Assembly: GCA_900617975.1 (NCBI GenBank)
Contig: UZAE01000395.1
Coordinates: forward strand, 1-24,423
Reading direction: 5' to 3'
DNA from: Rodentolepis nana
Lineage: Eukaryota > Platyhelminthes > Cestoda > Cyclophyllidea > Hymenolepididae
DNA length: 24,423 nucleotides
A program made the translations under genes and the position numbers. The notes under the pieces are model-generated. The model saw only the letters and a program-made list of their open reading frames with translations. It was not told where the DNA came from and did no database searches. Below are positions 1 to 9,660 of the stretch, in pieces (the first letter of the stretch is position 1; each line of letters begins with the position of its first letter).

Positions 1-158
1 CTTACCTTTTCTCTACCTTCGTCTTTGAAACACTCTTCTGCCCCCCTCTCGACTTTCCTTCACTTTGATGTTCATTCCCCTCTGTGAAGCCCAAAGTCAA
101 CTAAAGGGCTAATGATAACCGTCAAAACGCCTGCCATTTGATATAAATAAATAAATAA
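1..158 (+). repeat. Interspersed repeat, copy 1 (truncated by window edge)
   Basis: This is the reverse complement of the unit seen at 9350-9660 and 24106-24423. Shared blocks include the complements of GGCAGGCGTTTT and ATCATTAGCCCTTTA, and a segment resembling TTCACAGAGGGGAA. It ends at about 143-158 in a (TAAA)n tail, directly after the CTGCCATTTG block. A short-motif tail at one end is typical of a SINE or the 3' end of a LINE, so I orient the element with its 3' end here. The other end lies outside the window. In element sense, the block before the tail reads as an open frame ending in the tandem stops TAA TGA TAA, but the copies do not keep one clean frame. The class is inferred, not proven. 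Confidence 0.8.
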
Positions 159-1675
159 GGAGTCACTATTATTATTCCTCAATAATGATTCGCTTACAGA
201 CTCAATATCTGAGTAATGAATGTTGGCGCAATCTATTTTCGAATTCATTGTTGAAATGCCGAGAAAGACGTAATTTGAGTTGGTAAATATTTTGAATTAT
301 TACTACATAAGTTCTATGCCAATCACTAATCTTCATTTCCAGATACTGGGATGCATTTTAATAATCCTCTGTGGGTTTTACTGCACATGGTAACTCTTCT
401 CATCAGACAAAGTCATGAACATGGTGACTGTGTAAATGCCAATTATTGCTTGACACAATGAGTAATTATGTAGAACAATAATTACGTCAGAAAATTAAAT
501 TATTTGACTTGAATGGTGAACAAATACCCCAAACATAAGCATACCCAAAAACTTTCCAGCCTAAAGATCTTCATTAGTAGTCAGCATTAGGCCTAGATTC
601 AGACATGTGACCTTGATGATGAATTCAATTTCTAGAGGTGAATAAAATGTCATTTTAAACCAAATATCTTTTATGCAACATTTACAAACCCTAAATAGCA
701 CACTGTTAGGAAAGTTATAGGTATGATGTGTTAAATACTTTTAGATAAGGGAAAATGTTAGACACTACAAACGCCTGAGAAAGCAAATCATTCTCTTAAA
801 AACTATTTATATTAAAATTAAAATGGTATATTTAGTTTGACCATTTAATATGCATTAGCCAAATCGCTAGGAAAAGTAGTTTAGTTGAATGCAAGGTAAA
901 ATGAGTTTGAAGATTCTCGAAAGGGTATCTAAAAAAGGCTTTGGGATTTATTTAAGAACATTTTAAACTAGTACATATAAATTTTACAACAATTGGAGTC
1001 AGTTGGGTTGGAAATGATACAAGCCCCTGACCTCTTAAAGCTAACAAGCCAAAATTTTAGTTGGCAAATGAAAGACTATGGTTAGTGGCAACATGCGTCC
1101 ACCTTTTACAATATGACACTACTCGGAGTTTTAATAATTATTTCCACTCTACTTTTACAAAGTCGAAAGGTTTCAATTCATTTGAATATTTTTATTTCAA
1201 CAGGGATGTGTATATAAAGTCAAATTGGTAACATTACCTCAAGTTAGAAATAACTAGCCACAATTAAACTTTTTATGTTTCAATAATTTAGAAAGAATAT
1301 TCTATTTAATAGACTAATTCCTTCTAGCTAGATTTTTAATTTTAGATCAAATAAGGTCGTATTTTTTCAGCCTTTAAAGTAACAATGAACTAAAGTGATG
1401 AATTTGACAAATAGAATTATATAATAGGGGATTTTTGATAAAACTTAATCTGTAATTAGTAATCCAATACATGAATTAAGAAACTTTAGAACGCGGTGCA
1501 GTGATTTATCTATTACGTGAATATTTTTCTGACCTGAATTCGATAAATTAAAACTCAAAGAAACCCATTTGACGAAAATACTTGATTGCCCAAATTATTA
1601 GATATTAATCGCACTTAATCGATTTAATTTATATTTCGCATTTAATACATTCTTGAGGTCATAATATTCATTTAA
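159..1675. other. AT-rich non-coding stretch
   Basis: No open frame of useful length, no transposon ends and no RNA gene seen. The sequence is AT-rich with many short A/T runs. If the TRPC-like gene continues to the left, this would be intron 3 of that gene; otherwise it is intergenic. Confidence 0.5.
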
Positions 1676-1798
1676 CTAACTTCCTGAAAAGACACATGCG
1701 TATATATAGACAGTGTCCACTCTTCCACACGGTTTGTATCGATATTTTATTAAATACATGGGCTCATATAAAAATGTGATTTAGACACAAAAATTGGT
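1676..1798 (+). repeat. 123-bp direct repeat, copy A
   Basis: This unit runs from CTAACTTCCTGAAAAG to CACAAAAATTGGT and recurs at 2069-2191, a period of 393 bp. I count four substitutions in 123 positions (about 97% identity). It contains GCGTATATATA followed by a GC-richer block with CACACGGTTTG. I do not recognise the family. It could be two insertions of one repeat or a local duplication. Confidence 0.9.
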
Positions 1799-2068
1799 TA
1801 AATCTGAATTAAATCAATAAACAAATTGGGATTAAATAAAAAATTGAGGTCGGTGAACTTTCCAGTCACGTTCGAATAGTTGAGTGCCGCACGTGGGCTT
1901 GTCGACTAAGAAATAATGTCTCTTTTCAGAAGCTATCTGCTATTTTTGGTTTTTATAGAGAGGGAATTACGGAGACAGCAAACGTTATTTAATTTCAAAT
2001 TACACTGCAAAATTTTAAAAACTATGCAATCTATTGGTATATATATTTTTTGCTAATCAAAAATTTGA

Positions 2069-2191
2069 CTAACTTCCTGAAAAGACACATGCGTATATAT
2101 AAACAATGTCCACTCTTCCACACGGTTTGTATCGATATTTTATTAAATACTTGGGCTCATATAAAAATGTGACTTAGACACAAAAATTGGT
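2069..2191 (+). repeat. 123-bp direct repeat, copy B
   Basis: Second copy of the 1676-1798 unit in the same orientation. Two of the four differences fall next to the TATATATA stretch, one in TAAATAC(A/T)TGGG and one in GTGA(T/C)TTAG. Similarity stops sharply at the right end (GGT then different sequence). On the left a few extra bases (TTTRA) may extend it. Confidence 0.9.
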
Positions 2192-2858
2192 GTCTCCTAT
2201 GATTGCGATTACCAAATAGGTAAGGCAAGTATAGTGATAAAAAGTGAATCTTGAAAAGAAGAGTAATCTCTAAGACGTATGTAAAGTCCGTGTACTCTGA
2301 CTCATAGGCCTGCACACATCTACTATGCGCATATCTATACTTATTCAATTCTCAATTCTACATAATCTTCCCAAACTCATTCCATCCACCTCTCCTGTGA
2401 AGAGTCCTAGGCATCGAGTGCTCATTACCAAGAACACCAATAATAGATTCGATTTGTTTAAATATTAGTATAGAATGAACCTTTCTCTTGACGAAATTAA
2501 TTAAAAACAGATCTCAGATACCACGGTAAGACACGTTCAACCGCATCATCAATGTACCCTACTGATGTCAAAGAATCAAGTTGTTTGCTCAGCACTATGG
2601 ACTCTCCTTAAATGTCATATTCTAGAGGTTTAGTATCTTTGTTTCTTCCAAGACTTAAGAGTTCAGACTGAAGCCAGTGCCGTTGCTACTCAATCTGTCT
2701 TAAGGAATCACTCGATATCCTTATTCATTAGCCAATATCGATCATTCGGCTATCGCCCACAGTCCATTCTCGTTCACTTTAATAGCCTATTGCAAGTTTG
2801 ACTAACTGAACCTTTAATCACCTTTCTCAGAAGAGCATGTTATTACACAAAGGCATTA
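2192..2858. other. Non-coding stretch left of the mariner
   Basis: Slightly less AT-rich than its surroundings at about 2380-2850. All six frames of the richer part are interrupted by stops and give no family I recognise. It may be a worn-down older repeat. Confidence 0.4.
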
Positions 2859-2860
2859 TA

Positions 2861-2886
2861 ATGGGTTGGCAACTAAGTCATTGGCG
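2861..2886 (+). repeat. Left terminal inverted repeat of the mariner
   Basis: Starts right after a TA and contains GGTTGGCAACTAAGTC. It matches the reverse complement of 4142-4167 at 21 of 26 positions; three of the five mismatches are the outermost bases. In the family this is the transposase binding and cleavage site. Confidence 0.9.
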
Positions 2887-3042
2887 TTTTTATTGACAGA
2901 TTCACTGTATACTTTCTTTTGTTTTGTTAACGTGGCCAGAGCATCTAACCTATATTTTTTCTTACTGTATGGGCTTCTAGGTTAATTAGTAAAAAATGTT
3001 TTTTGTTTAGTTCTTTATTTTTGTTTTTATCACAGTTTAAAA

Positions 3043-4093
3043 ATGAAAGAACAGGACGTGCACTTCCGACACATTTTATTGTATTACTTGCGAAAAGGCA
3101 AGAACGCATCGCAAGCACAAAAGAAGTTATGTGCCGTATATGGAGATGAAGCCGTGAGGAAGAAAGGCAGTGTCGAAATTGGTTTGAAAGATTTCGTTCC
3201 GGTGATTTTTCACTGAAAAATTCACAACGATCTGGCCGCCCAGTCGAAGTGGATGAAACCCATATCAAGGCCATTATCGATTCAAATCGTCACAGCACAA
3301 CACGAGATATTGTAGAGAAGCTCAATGTGTCGCATACATGCATTTAAAAAAAATTGACATAACCCTTGGTTATGTCAAGAAACTTGATTTATGGATCCCT
3401 CACCAGTTAAAGGAAATTCATTTGACGCAACGGATTAGCATCTGTGATTCGCCGCTACTGAAACGCAATGAGAATGATCCATTTCTGAAGAACTTAGTTA
3501 CTGGCGACGAAAAGTGGATAGTTTATAACAATGTTACTCGCAAGAGATCATGGGTGAAGCAAGATCAACCAGCCCAAACAGTATCAAAAGCAGAGATTCA
3601 CCATAAAAAGATTATGCTGTCAGTCTGGTGGGATCCCAAAGGAATTTTGTATTTTAAACTCATGCCGCAGAACCAAACGATAAATTCAAATGTGTATGTT
3701 GAAGAACTCGAAAAACTGAAGGATGCAATTGAAGATAAGCCGCCGGCATTATCAAATCGGAAGGGTGTTGTTTTCCACACATCTTTGATAACGCAAGGCC
3801 TCACACGTCTTTGGTTACTCGACAAAAATTATTGGAACTTGGTTGGGATGTTTTGTTTTGTTTTGTCACACCCACCATATAGCCCTGACCTTGCGCCTTC
3901 GGATTACCATTTGTTTCGTTCCACGCAAAACTCTTTAAATGGTAAGATTTTTAACAACGCGGATGATGTCGGATCACACCTAATTCAGTTTTTTAATGGC
4001 AAAGACCAGACATTTTACGAACGGGGAATTTTTACTCTGCCAGAACGATGGAAAAAGGTCATCGACAAGAAGGGCCAATATCTAATTGAATAA
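3043..4093 (+). pseudogene. Mariner transposase pseudogene (DD34D), multiply frameshifted
   Basis: The ATG at 3043 begins a frame with mariner N-terminal features (FRHILLYYLRKGKNASQAQ). From start to stop it spans about 350 codons, the usual mariner length. The reading shifts frame near 3150-3162, giving the helix-turn-helix part with NWFERFRSGDFSLKNSQRSG. It shifts again at the A-run near 3340-3352, right after an in-frame TAA; again near 3777-3786; and again at 3849-3863. Catalytic aspartates are still readable in their frames: GDEKW (GAC 3506-3508), DNARPH (GAT 3787-3789) and SDYHLF (GAT 3902-3904), with 34 residues between the last two once the shifts are allowed for. The last shift is explained by a TTTTG pentamer present three times (10 extra bases). 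The longest intact frame is 3338-4093. In an intact element this enzyme would cut and paste the transposon in the nucleus; here it is dead. Confidence 0.93.
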
Positions 4094-4141
4094 AGTTATA
4101 TTTTTAAACAAAAATTCTGAATTTGCCTTCTTATTTGAAAT

Positions 4142-4167
4142 CGGCAATGACTTAGTTGCTAACCTTA
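4142..4167 (-). repeat. Right terminal inverted repeat of the mariner
   Basis: Reverse complement contains GGTTAGCAACTAAGTC. It pairs with 2861-2886 and is followed by TA. It begins 49 bases past the transposase stop codon, so the 3' untranslated part is short, as is normal for mariner. Confidence 0.9.
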
Positions 4168-4169
4168 TA

Positions 4170-7100
4170 GAATTCGTAGTATTATGAGGGAACTACTTCA
4201 AATATCTTTGCTATCGGACTTGGATGTGCTGCAAGTTCATTTTCATTGGAAGGAAATAGTATCAGAGTACTTAGAGACCAATATATTGGTGTTTATGGAA
4301 AGAAATATAACCTTTTTTTACTTCTTCGTGGCCACATACTTTATTGATAACAAGGAAAAAGAGACATCTGCAATGTTTTTAATTTAAAGAATTCGTGCTT
4401 ATAAAACAAATCTTAGTAAGGCGTTAAGTCGGTATAACCTAACGACTATGAATTTGAAACAAGCTTAATCTTTAAACTTAAAACAACTATTTTGACCAAA
4501 ACTACAATTTTAGATTTCATTTTAAAGAGAGTCGGTTTTAGCTATAAGCAAGTATTAACCTTGTAGTCAAGAATGTTGTACCACTGACTTATTGAACAAA
4601 ATTGGTATGTCAAGATTTCAAAATTTTATGAAACCTTAAATTACAAACTAAAATATTTCAATAACCATATTTTAAAGGTCAGATTAAAATGCCATGGGAT
4701 TTAAATTTCCTTAACTTACAAGCCCAAGCACCTGGGCTGCTAGGTACAAAAGTTTTATCGAGTCGGCAAAAATTGGGTCTGCAACTTAGAAATTCTGCTG
4801 AAAACTTATTTGAAATCTGTGACAAATTAATAGTTCACCTTGTTTATTGCACGCATACATCATTATTATTAGAAATTAATTTGAGCCTTTTAAGGAAAAA
4901 TTCGTATTCCACCAACCTCTTAGCACTTAGTCAATCTAATCTAACCTTTAATTGAAAATCCAATATTAAGTAGCAACAAACTGTAATAAGCCTTCGATTT
5001 CCATCCTGGTGACCCCTTAGAGCACTGCAAATATACCTTTTGGACAAAATTAATTCAATTGTCGCTTTATAGGGGCATTTATACGACTTCAAACTTTGCT
5101 CTTGCTTTGGCCCTAAGATCCAATAGTTTGCTTTAGAGTGGTGATGATTTTAGTTTCAACAATTCCTGTGCACCATAATTTCAATAAATGCATAAATTTA
5201 TTTTTTGTTTGGCTTGCTGAAATAATGCATTCTAATTCTATCGAGTTAGCATTACAGATAGTTGAAAGTGATATGTATCTTCGTCAATAGTAACAAACGC
5301 ACAACAATCAAGGCTACAGGCATTTAATTAGGATAGAAACTTATCCACTTTCCCATTTAAGGACATTGGTGTATTTTGTTTTGGTTCTTATATTTGTTAC
5401 GGGAGCAAAATGTCCTGTGCCACAATTTCCCAATATAATCAGGAACAATAGCTCGTATTTTTATCGTCTTAATTTAACCAAAGTGTTCAATATATCTTTA
5501 AAATGATTATTCTTAATCAAATTTACATTAATAAATTAATCGAATAAAGTTCCCCGCATTTGTAATAGCAACCTATTGAGTTAGCGATAACAGTAATAAG
5601 AACAAATGATAAAGTCGAGAGAATACGTGTGTGTGTGGCCATTCGCTGAGTGGGAATAAAAGTTCCGACCTAAAACTACCTCTATTTATGTACTGAAATA
5701 AAATTAGTCCTTTTGGTACAAAAAGCTATAATTGTAAATTGCCTCATTAATCGGAAAAAAAGCGGTCCATGCGCGGTGCATAAATGCACAATTTGTCTAT
5801 GCAAAAAATTCAGGCAAAAATTGGAAAATGTTAAATATAAAACTGAAACACCTCTAGCACATATTTTTACAAAATTTGGTAAAACATAGGGCTAATTCCA
5901 TTAATGAAAAAATACTTAATGATTCTTATTGGTTCATAAGAAAAAATATTTTATTTCTATTGTATAAATATCTTCATTTAAATATTTTATAAAAAGGCAC
6001 AATGAATATTTTTGACTTTTATAAAACAAATTATTTCAAGCGGAGAAAGTAAATCTTGGTTAACATAAATAATTAAAGCTAGACCCATATAGGGATTTTT
6101 TGGGATGAGGAGGGGAGAGGAATTACAACTTTCCGAATCAATATTTGATTAAAGCAGGACTCAACTGATTCTCCGAAATTTTTCCCAACACTATTATTAC
6201 GCACTTTTCACTTTCCCTCCAAATAGAAAATATAGAACAGAAAATTTAATATTTTTAAAAAACGGAAATTGACGACAAGGAATGATGTTCATGCAAATTT
6301 GACATCTATAGTAGAAGTATTTCCTCATTAATTTATGAAACACATCTCTGTACGGGAACAAAATAGTTAATTGGCTTTTTAAAATTCTAGAATTTCTCCA
6401 AATTGACTAAAAGTATTATTTGCTATTCTCCAGAGAAGTCAATTTACTCACATTATTTGTCAAGAATTTGGAAAAAATATATACATTTCTTAGAAATTTA
6501 TTACGATATCCAGCTTTTGAGTGAGCATTTGCATCATAAACGTCTTTTATAAACCAACGACCTGAGTTTGATTATCCTATCTCGTTTTTCTATTTTAACC
6601 ATATCTATTCACTCAAAATACTAGGTAATGTTCTAGACAATGCGCTCAGAGAAGTCTTTAGAATTGATTTTGCAAAGTAAGTCTGTATCCTGGACTTACC
6701 TACTCAAGTTACGCACAACAAGATGCGCTGATGACAAACATAAACAAGTTTTGCATCCTTAGCACTAACACTTGATGGAACGAAGGTTTTATACGAATTA
6801 CAGGTAGCATGGGTTATATTTATCATTAAAAAATCTTTCAAAGTTTTTAATGTATTTTTTTGCTTTAGATTTGCACTTCAAAATTTATACTTCCTTTGTG
6901 TATTTCAGCTAACATATTTAGATTCCAGCATTACCAAACTACATAACTACATAATTAATAAATTACTTCATATGAAATTATGTACATTCAACAAATTTTT
7001 ATTTTTATTGTCAGGAGTTTTAATTAATTGTGAGTGCAAATTCAATTGCTGAAGTTGAGTTTTAAATATATCTTTGGAGTATATCACTATTAACTGCCAT

Positions 7101-9349
7101 TTCCATCCAGAATACATCGTTTTAACATAAAGGATTGTTTTGCCAAAGCCTTCTCTTTCGTTCAGTATAGAAATATAATCTCAAGCATCAGTTTAAAAAA
7201 ACAAATTTGTGTTCTTCTTTAATCAGGACAAAGGCAATTTAAAGTTCTAAGGTAGATGATTTATGTCCAGGACACAAAGTGATTTTCTTTGATTAAAATT
7301 AATAATTCGTCTTTTCGATTAGAGAATCGAAAATTAAGGAGTGCTTTGTAATTTCTTTTTCCTAAATGCGATAAATTTGACGTCATAAATTAAGCCTGTG
7401 CTATTATGTACCATAACGTAAACCGTAGTTTCATCTGTGATAATTTACTTGAAAAATTTCAAGGAAAATCAATATTTTCAGTAATTCCATAAATCAGAAT
7501 TTTATTATATTTCTTCATTACCCATTAAAAGTTAAAATCCATTGAATTCAGGTGAGATTTAAGTAGGTTAATAGGAAATTGAGGAAAATTAATAAAGAAA
7601 TAGGTAGGAAAAATAATAGTGCACTGTTTGAATTTTAAGCGGGTTTAATCTTATTTTCTTATGAGTAGATCACCGCTTTGCGTTCCAAAATTGAAGCTTC
7701 ATGATATCCACTTTAGATGGCCAATCGAGGTGATTGTGCCAATACTCATTAGAAAATCAAAAAATACGAATTTTTGAATTTTTAAAGTGTCGACGATGTA
7801 TTAGTCACTGGGCTCGTCTACCACGTCATGATTTTTATTCGCATTTCCACCAACATAGTAAGGGAGTAGGCTAAACAAGCTAATTAAGTCTGGGTAATAG
7901 AGAGAGAGTGGTTTTCACACATTAGAGGCTCCTTGTTACCACTCTACACTTTAGAATATTGTTAAACAACGATTTATCAAATGGCTTTAGAATGCAGAAT
8001 AATTAATTTTAAGTATTAATTTGATATTAAGGCAAGGTTAAGTTATTAAGTGTGAATAAAGACAGTGTTTCACTCATATAGTTGATCTCACGGACCAGAT
8101 AATGCTGAATAAAACCAGAAATGCACTGGTTCACCTGGTAACTTTATGCTTTAAAGTCACGCAATCGGAAATGCCGCACCGCGAAGTAATAAATAAAACA
8201 TGTATTTGAAATATGCTGCCAATAAAGTATAAACAATGTTCAAGTGTCGACGCCCTTTACCTCATTCACCTGTTACACTTTCATTTGACAAACCAAGCAA
8301 ATATGTGGATAAATTCGAAAATGATTAAAAGAACACGATTTAACTGTAATAATAATAATCGTTAAATGTCCGAGCACTTCGATGTCCATATGATGTTTAA
8401 TCTCTCGTTGTATTTCGCGCCTTATACTCATACCCCATCAATGACCAAAATGGCAAAACCAGTAAACTAAACCCGTTTTACACCCGTTTTGTCGATCTTC
8501 AAGGTAAGAGATTCCACGCACAGTGCTGAAGCCTCCGTCTTTGCTTCCATTTTTTCCTCCCACTCTTTCTTTCATTCATTTCCAATTATTAATGTGTACA
8601 AAATCTTACTTGAAAATTTATTTTCATACCATTGAAAGGCATTTGAATCTTGCTATAAGAGGAAAAATAATCCATTCTTTGAGGGGAGGGGGGATGACAT
8701 CGTGTCCACTTTAGTTTGACCCTTAATGTAGCTTTGTTTCAAAATTATAGTAAAGGCGTTCTTTAGTTTTTAGGCATTGCTTTGATATATCGTCAACAGA
8801 TTTTGGTCACGCAAGTTTATCAATGTTTGCGTCTTATTTCCTCTACAGTCTTGATATAAGCAATTTAATTGCTATGTGATCTTCAATTTTGAAATGATCA
8901 TGCGGATATTTTTATTTAGTAATAAAACATTTGGCTCGCTGAATTTTTAAGCAGCAGATAATATTTTGGATGGGTGGTAAAAAATACATGATGAATAAAC
9001 TTTTCAAACTGTAGTTCTTTCAAAATATTTGATTATATTTATTTTATTTATGTTTCTTAAAGAAATACCTTTTGTAGCTATGGAAAATAGCAGAAATCGG
9101 TTAATGGGAATATTATGCCAACAATAAGTTGTGCATCATTCCTTTTAGGGAAAAGAAATATCAAATATTCAATGAATGGGCTGCTCGTGTTTTGCACTGT
9201 AAATTCAATGAGTCGTTATTTGGTTGCATCGAACGCTTGGCCAACTTGACCAATGCGTAAAGTGCATTTTTCAACTATTAACGGTTAACCTTATCATTTA
9301 AATTAATCGTTTCTTCTAACAACTGACAGAGTAAACTAATTTCAATTAA
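4170..9349. other. Long AT-rich stretch with no recognised gene
   Basis: Frames of 60-90 codons occur (for example 4184-4387, 4689-4955 and 8523-8714, plus strand). They show no domain, no conserved motif and no splice-site pattern I could tie to a family, and I regard them as chance. I searched the minus strand for the expected next TRPC exons (the FVAHPN-type exon after exon 3, pore helix, EWKFAR-type TRP box) and found none. Small structures here are GTGCATAAATGCAC at 5776-5789 and an AG run at 7899-7908. Probably intron or intergenic. Confidence 0.5.
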
Positions 9350-9660
9350 CATTTATTTATTTCAAATGGCAGGCGTTTTAACAGCTATCATTAGCCCTTT
9401 AACTGACTTCAAGTTTCACAGAGAGGAGGAACTTCAAAGTGGCAAAATGCCGAGAGGGTGGACAGAATAATAGTTCACAGATGTAAGAGACAGACAGAGG
9501 TAAGGGCGGAGAAAAAGGTGAGTACTGTGAAAGTAGTCGAATATGAGATACAGTGGGGTGATGATAGTTTGAAGTGAGAAGTCAACTGCCGGTGAATGGA
9601 CTTTTCGCCGTATGAGTATACCTTGCCCATGGTGCACCACGTGAAGGTAAGTCTATCGTA
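9350..9660 (-). repeat. Interspersed repeat, copy 2 (about 300 bp)
   Basis: Aligns along its whole length with 24106-24423 (roughly 80% by eye). Its tail end also aligns with the reverse complement of 1-158. On the plus strand it starts with ATTTATTTATTT, then AAATGGCAGGCGTTTT and ATCATTAGCCCTTTAA, and ends with CCATGGTGCACCACGTG and AGGTAAGTCTATCG. Read on the minus strand, the (AAAT)n block is a 3' tail, so this looks like a SINE or the 3' end of a LINE. No polymerase III A and B boxes were obvious. A 68-codon minus-strand frame covers much of it, but the neighbouring copy shows no convincing conserved protein. Confidence 0.85.

Larger units (their letters stand above)
2861..4167 (+). mobile_element. 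Mariner-family DNA transposon, complete but inactive
   Basis: The 1307-bp element has terminal inverted repeats at both ends and TA dinucleotides immediately outside (2859-2860 and 4168-4169), the target duplication expected of Tc1/mariner insertion. The 26-nt ends match at 21 positions and share the core GCAACTAAGTCATTG. Between them is one intronless transposase reading frame of the DD34D class, reading rightwards. A length of about 1.3 kb is normal for mariner, so no large internal part is missing. The transposase carries several frameshifts, so this copy cannot make its own enzyme. Its ends look intact enough that binding by an enzyme from another copy cannot be excluded. Confidence 0.95.

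Noticed and set aside
2945..3274. 109-codon minus-strand open frame
   Set aside because: It lies antisense to the 5' part of the mariner transposase, whose plus-strand frames match the family; this is a shadow.
4689..4955. 88-codon plus-strand open frame beginning MPWDLNFLNL
   Set aside because: No recognisable domain, no transcript signals, and similar-length frames are expected in this much sequence.
7021..7080. Minus-strand QLQQL-like translation considered as the next TRPC exon
   Set aside because: Only a few residues resemble the HPNxQQLL region. The following residues do not match the family and no convincing acceptor precedes it.
8680..8694. G-rich run considered as a G-quadruplex
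   Set aside because: Only two G runs long enough are present, fewer than the four needed for a simple quadruplex.
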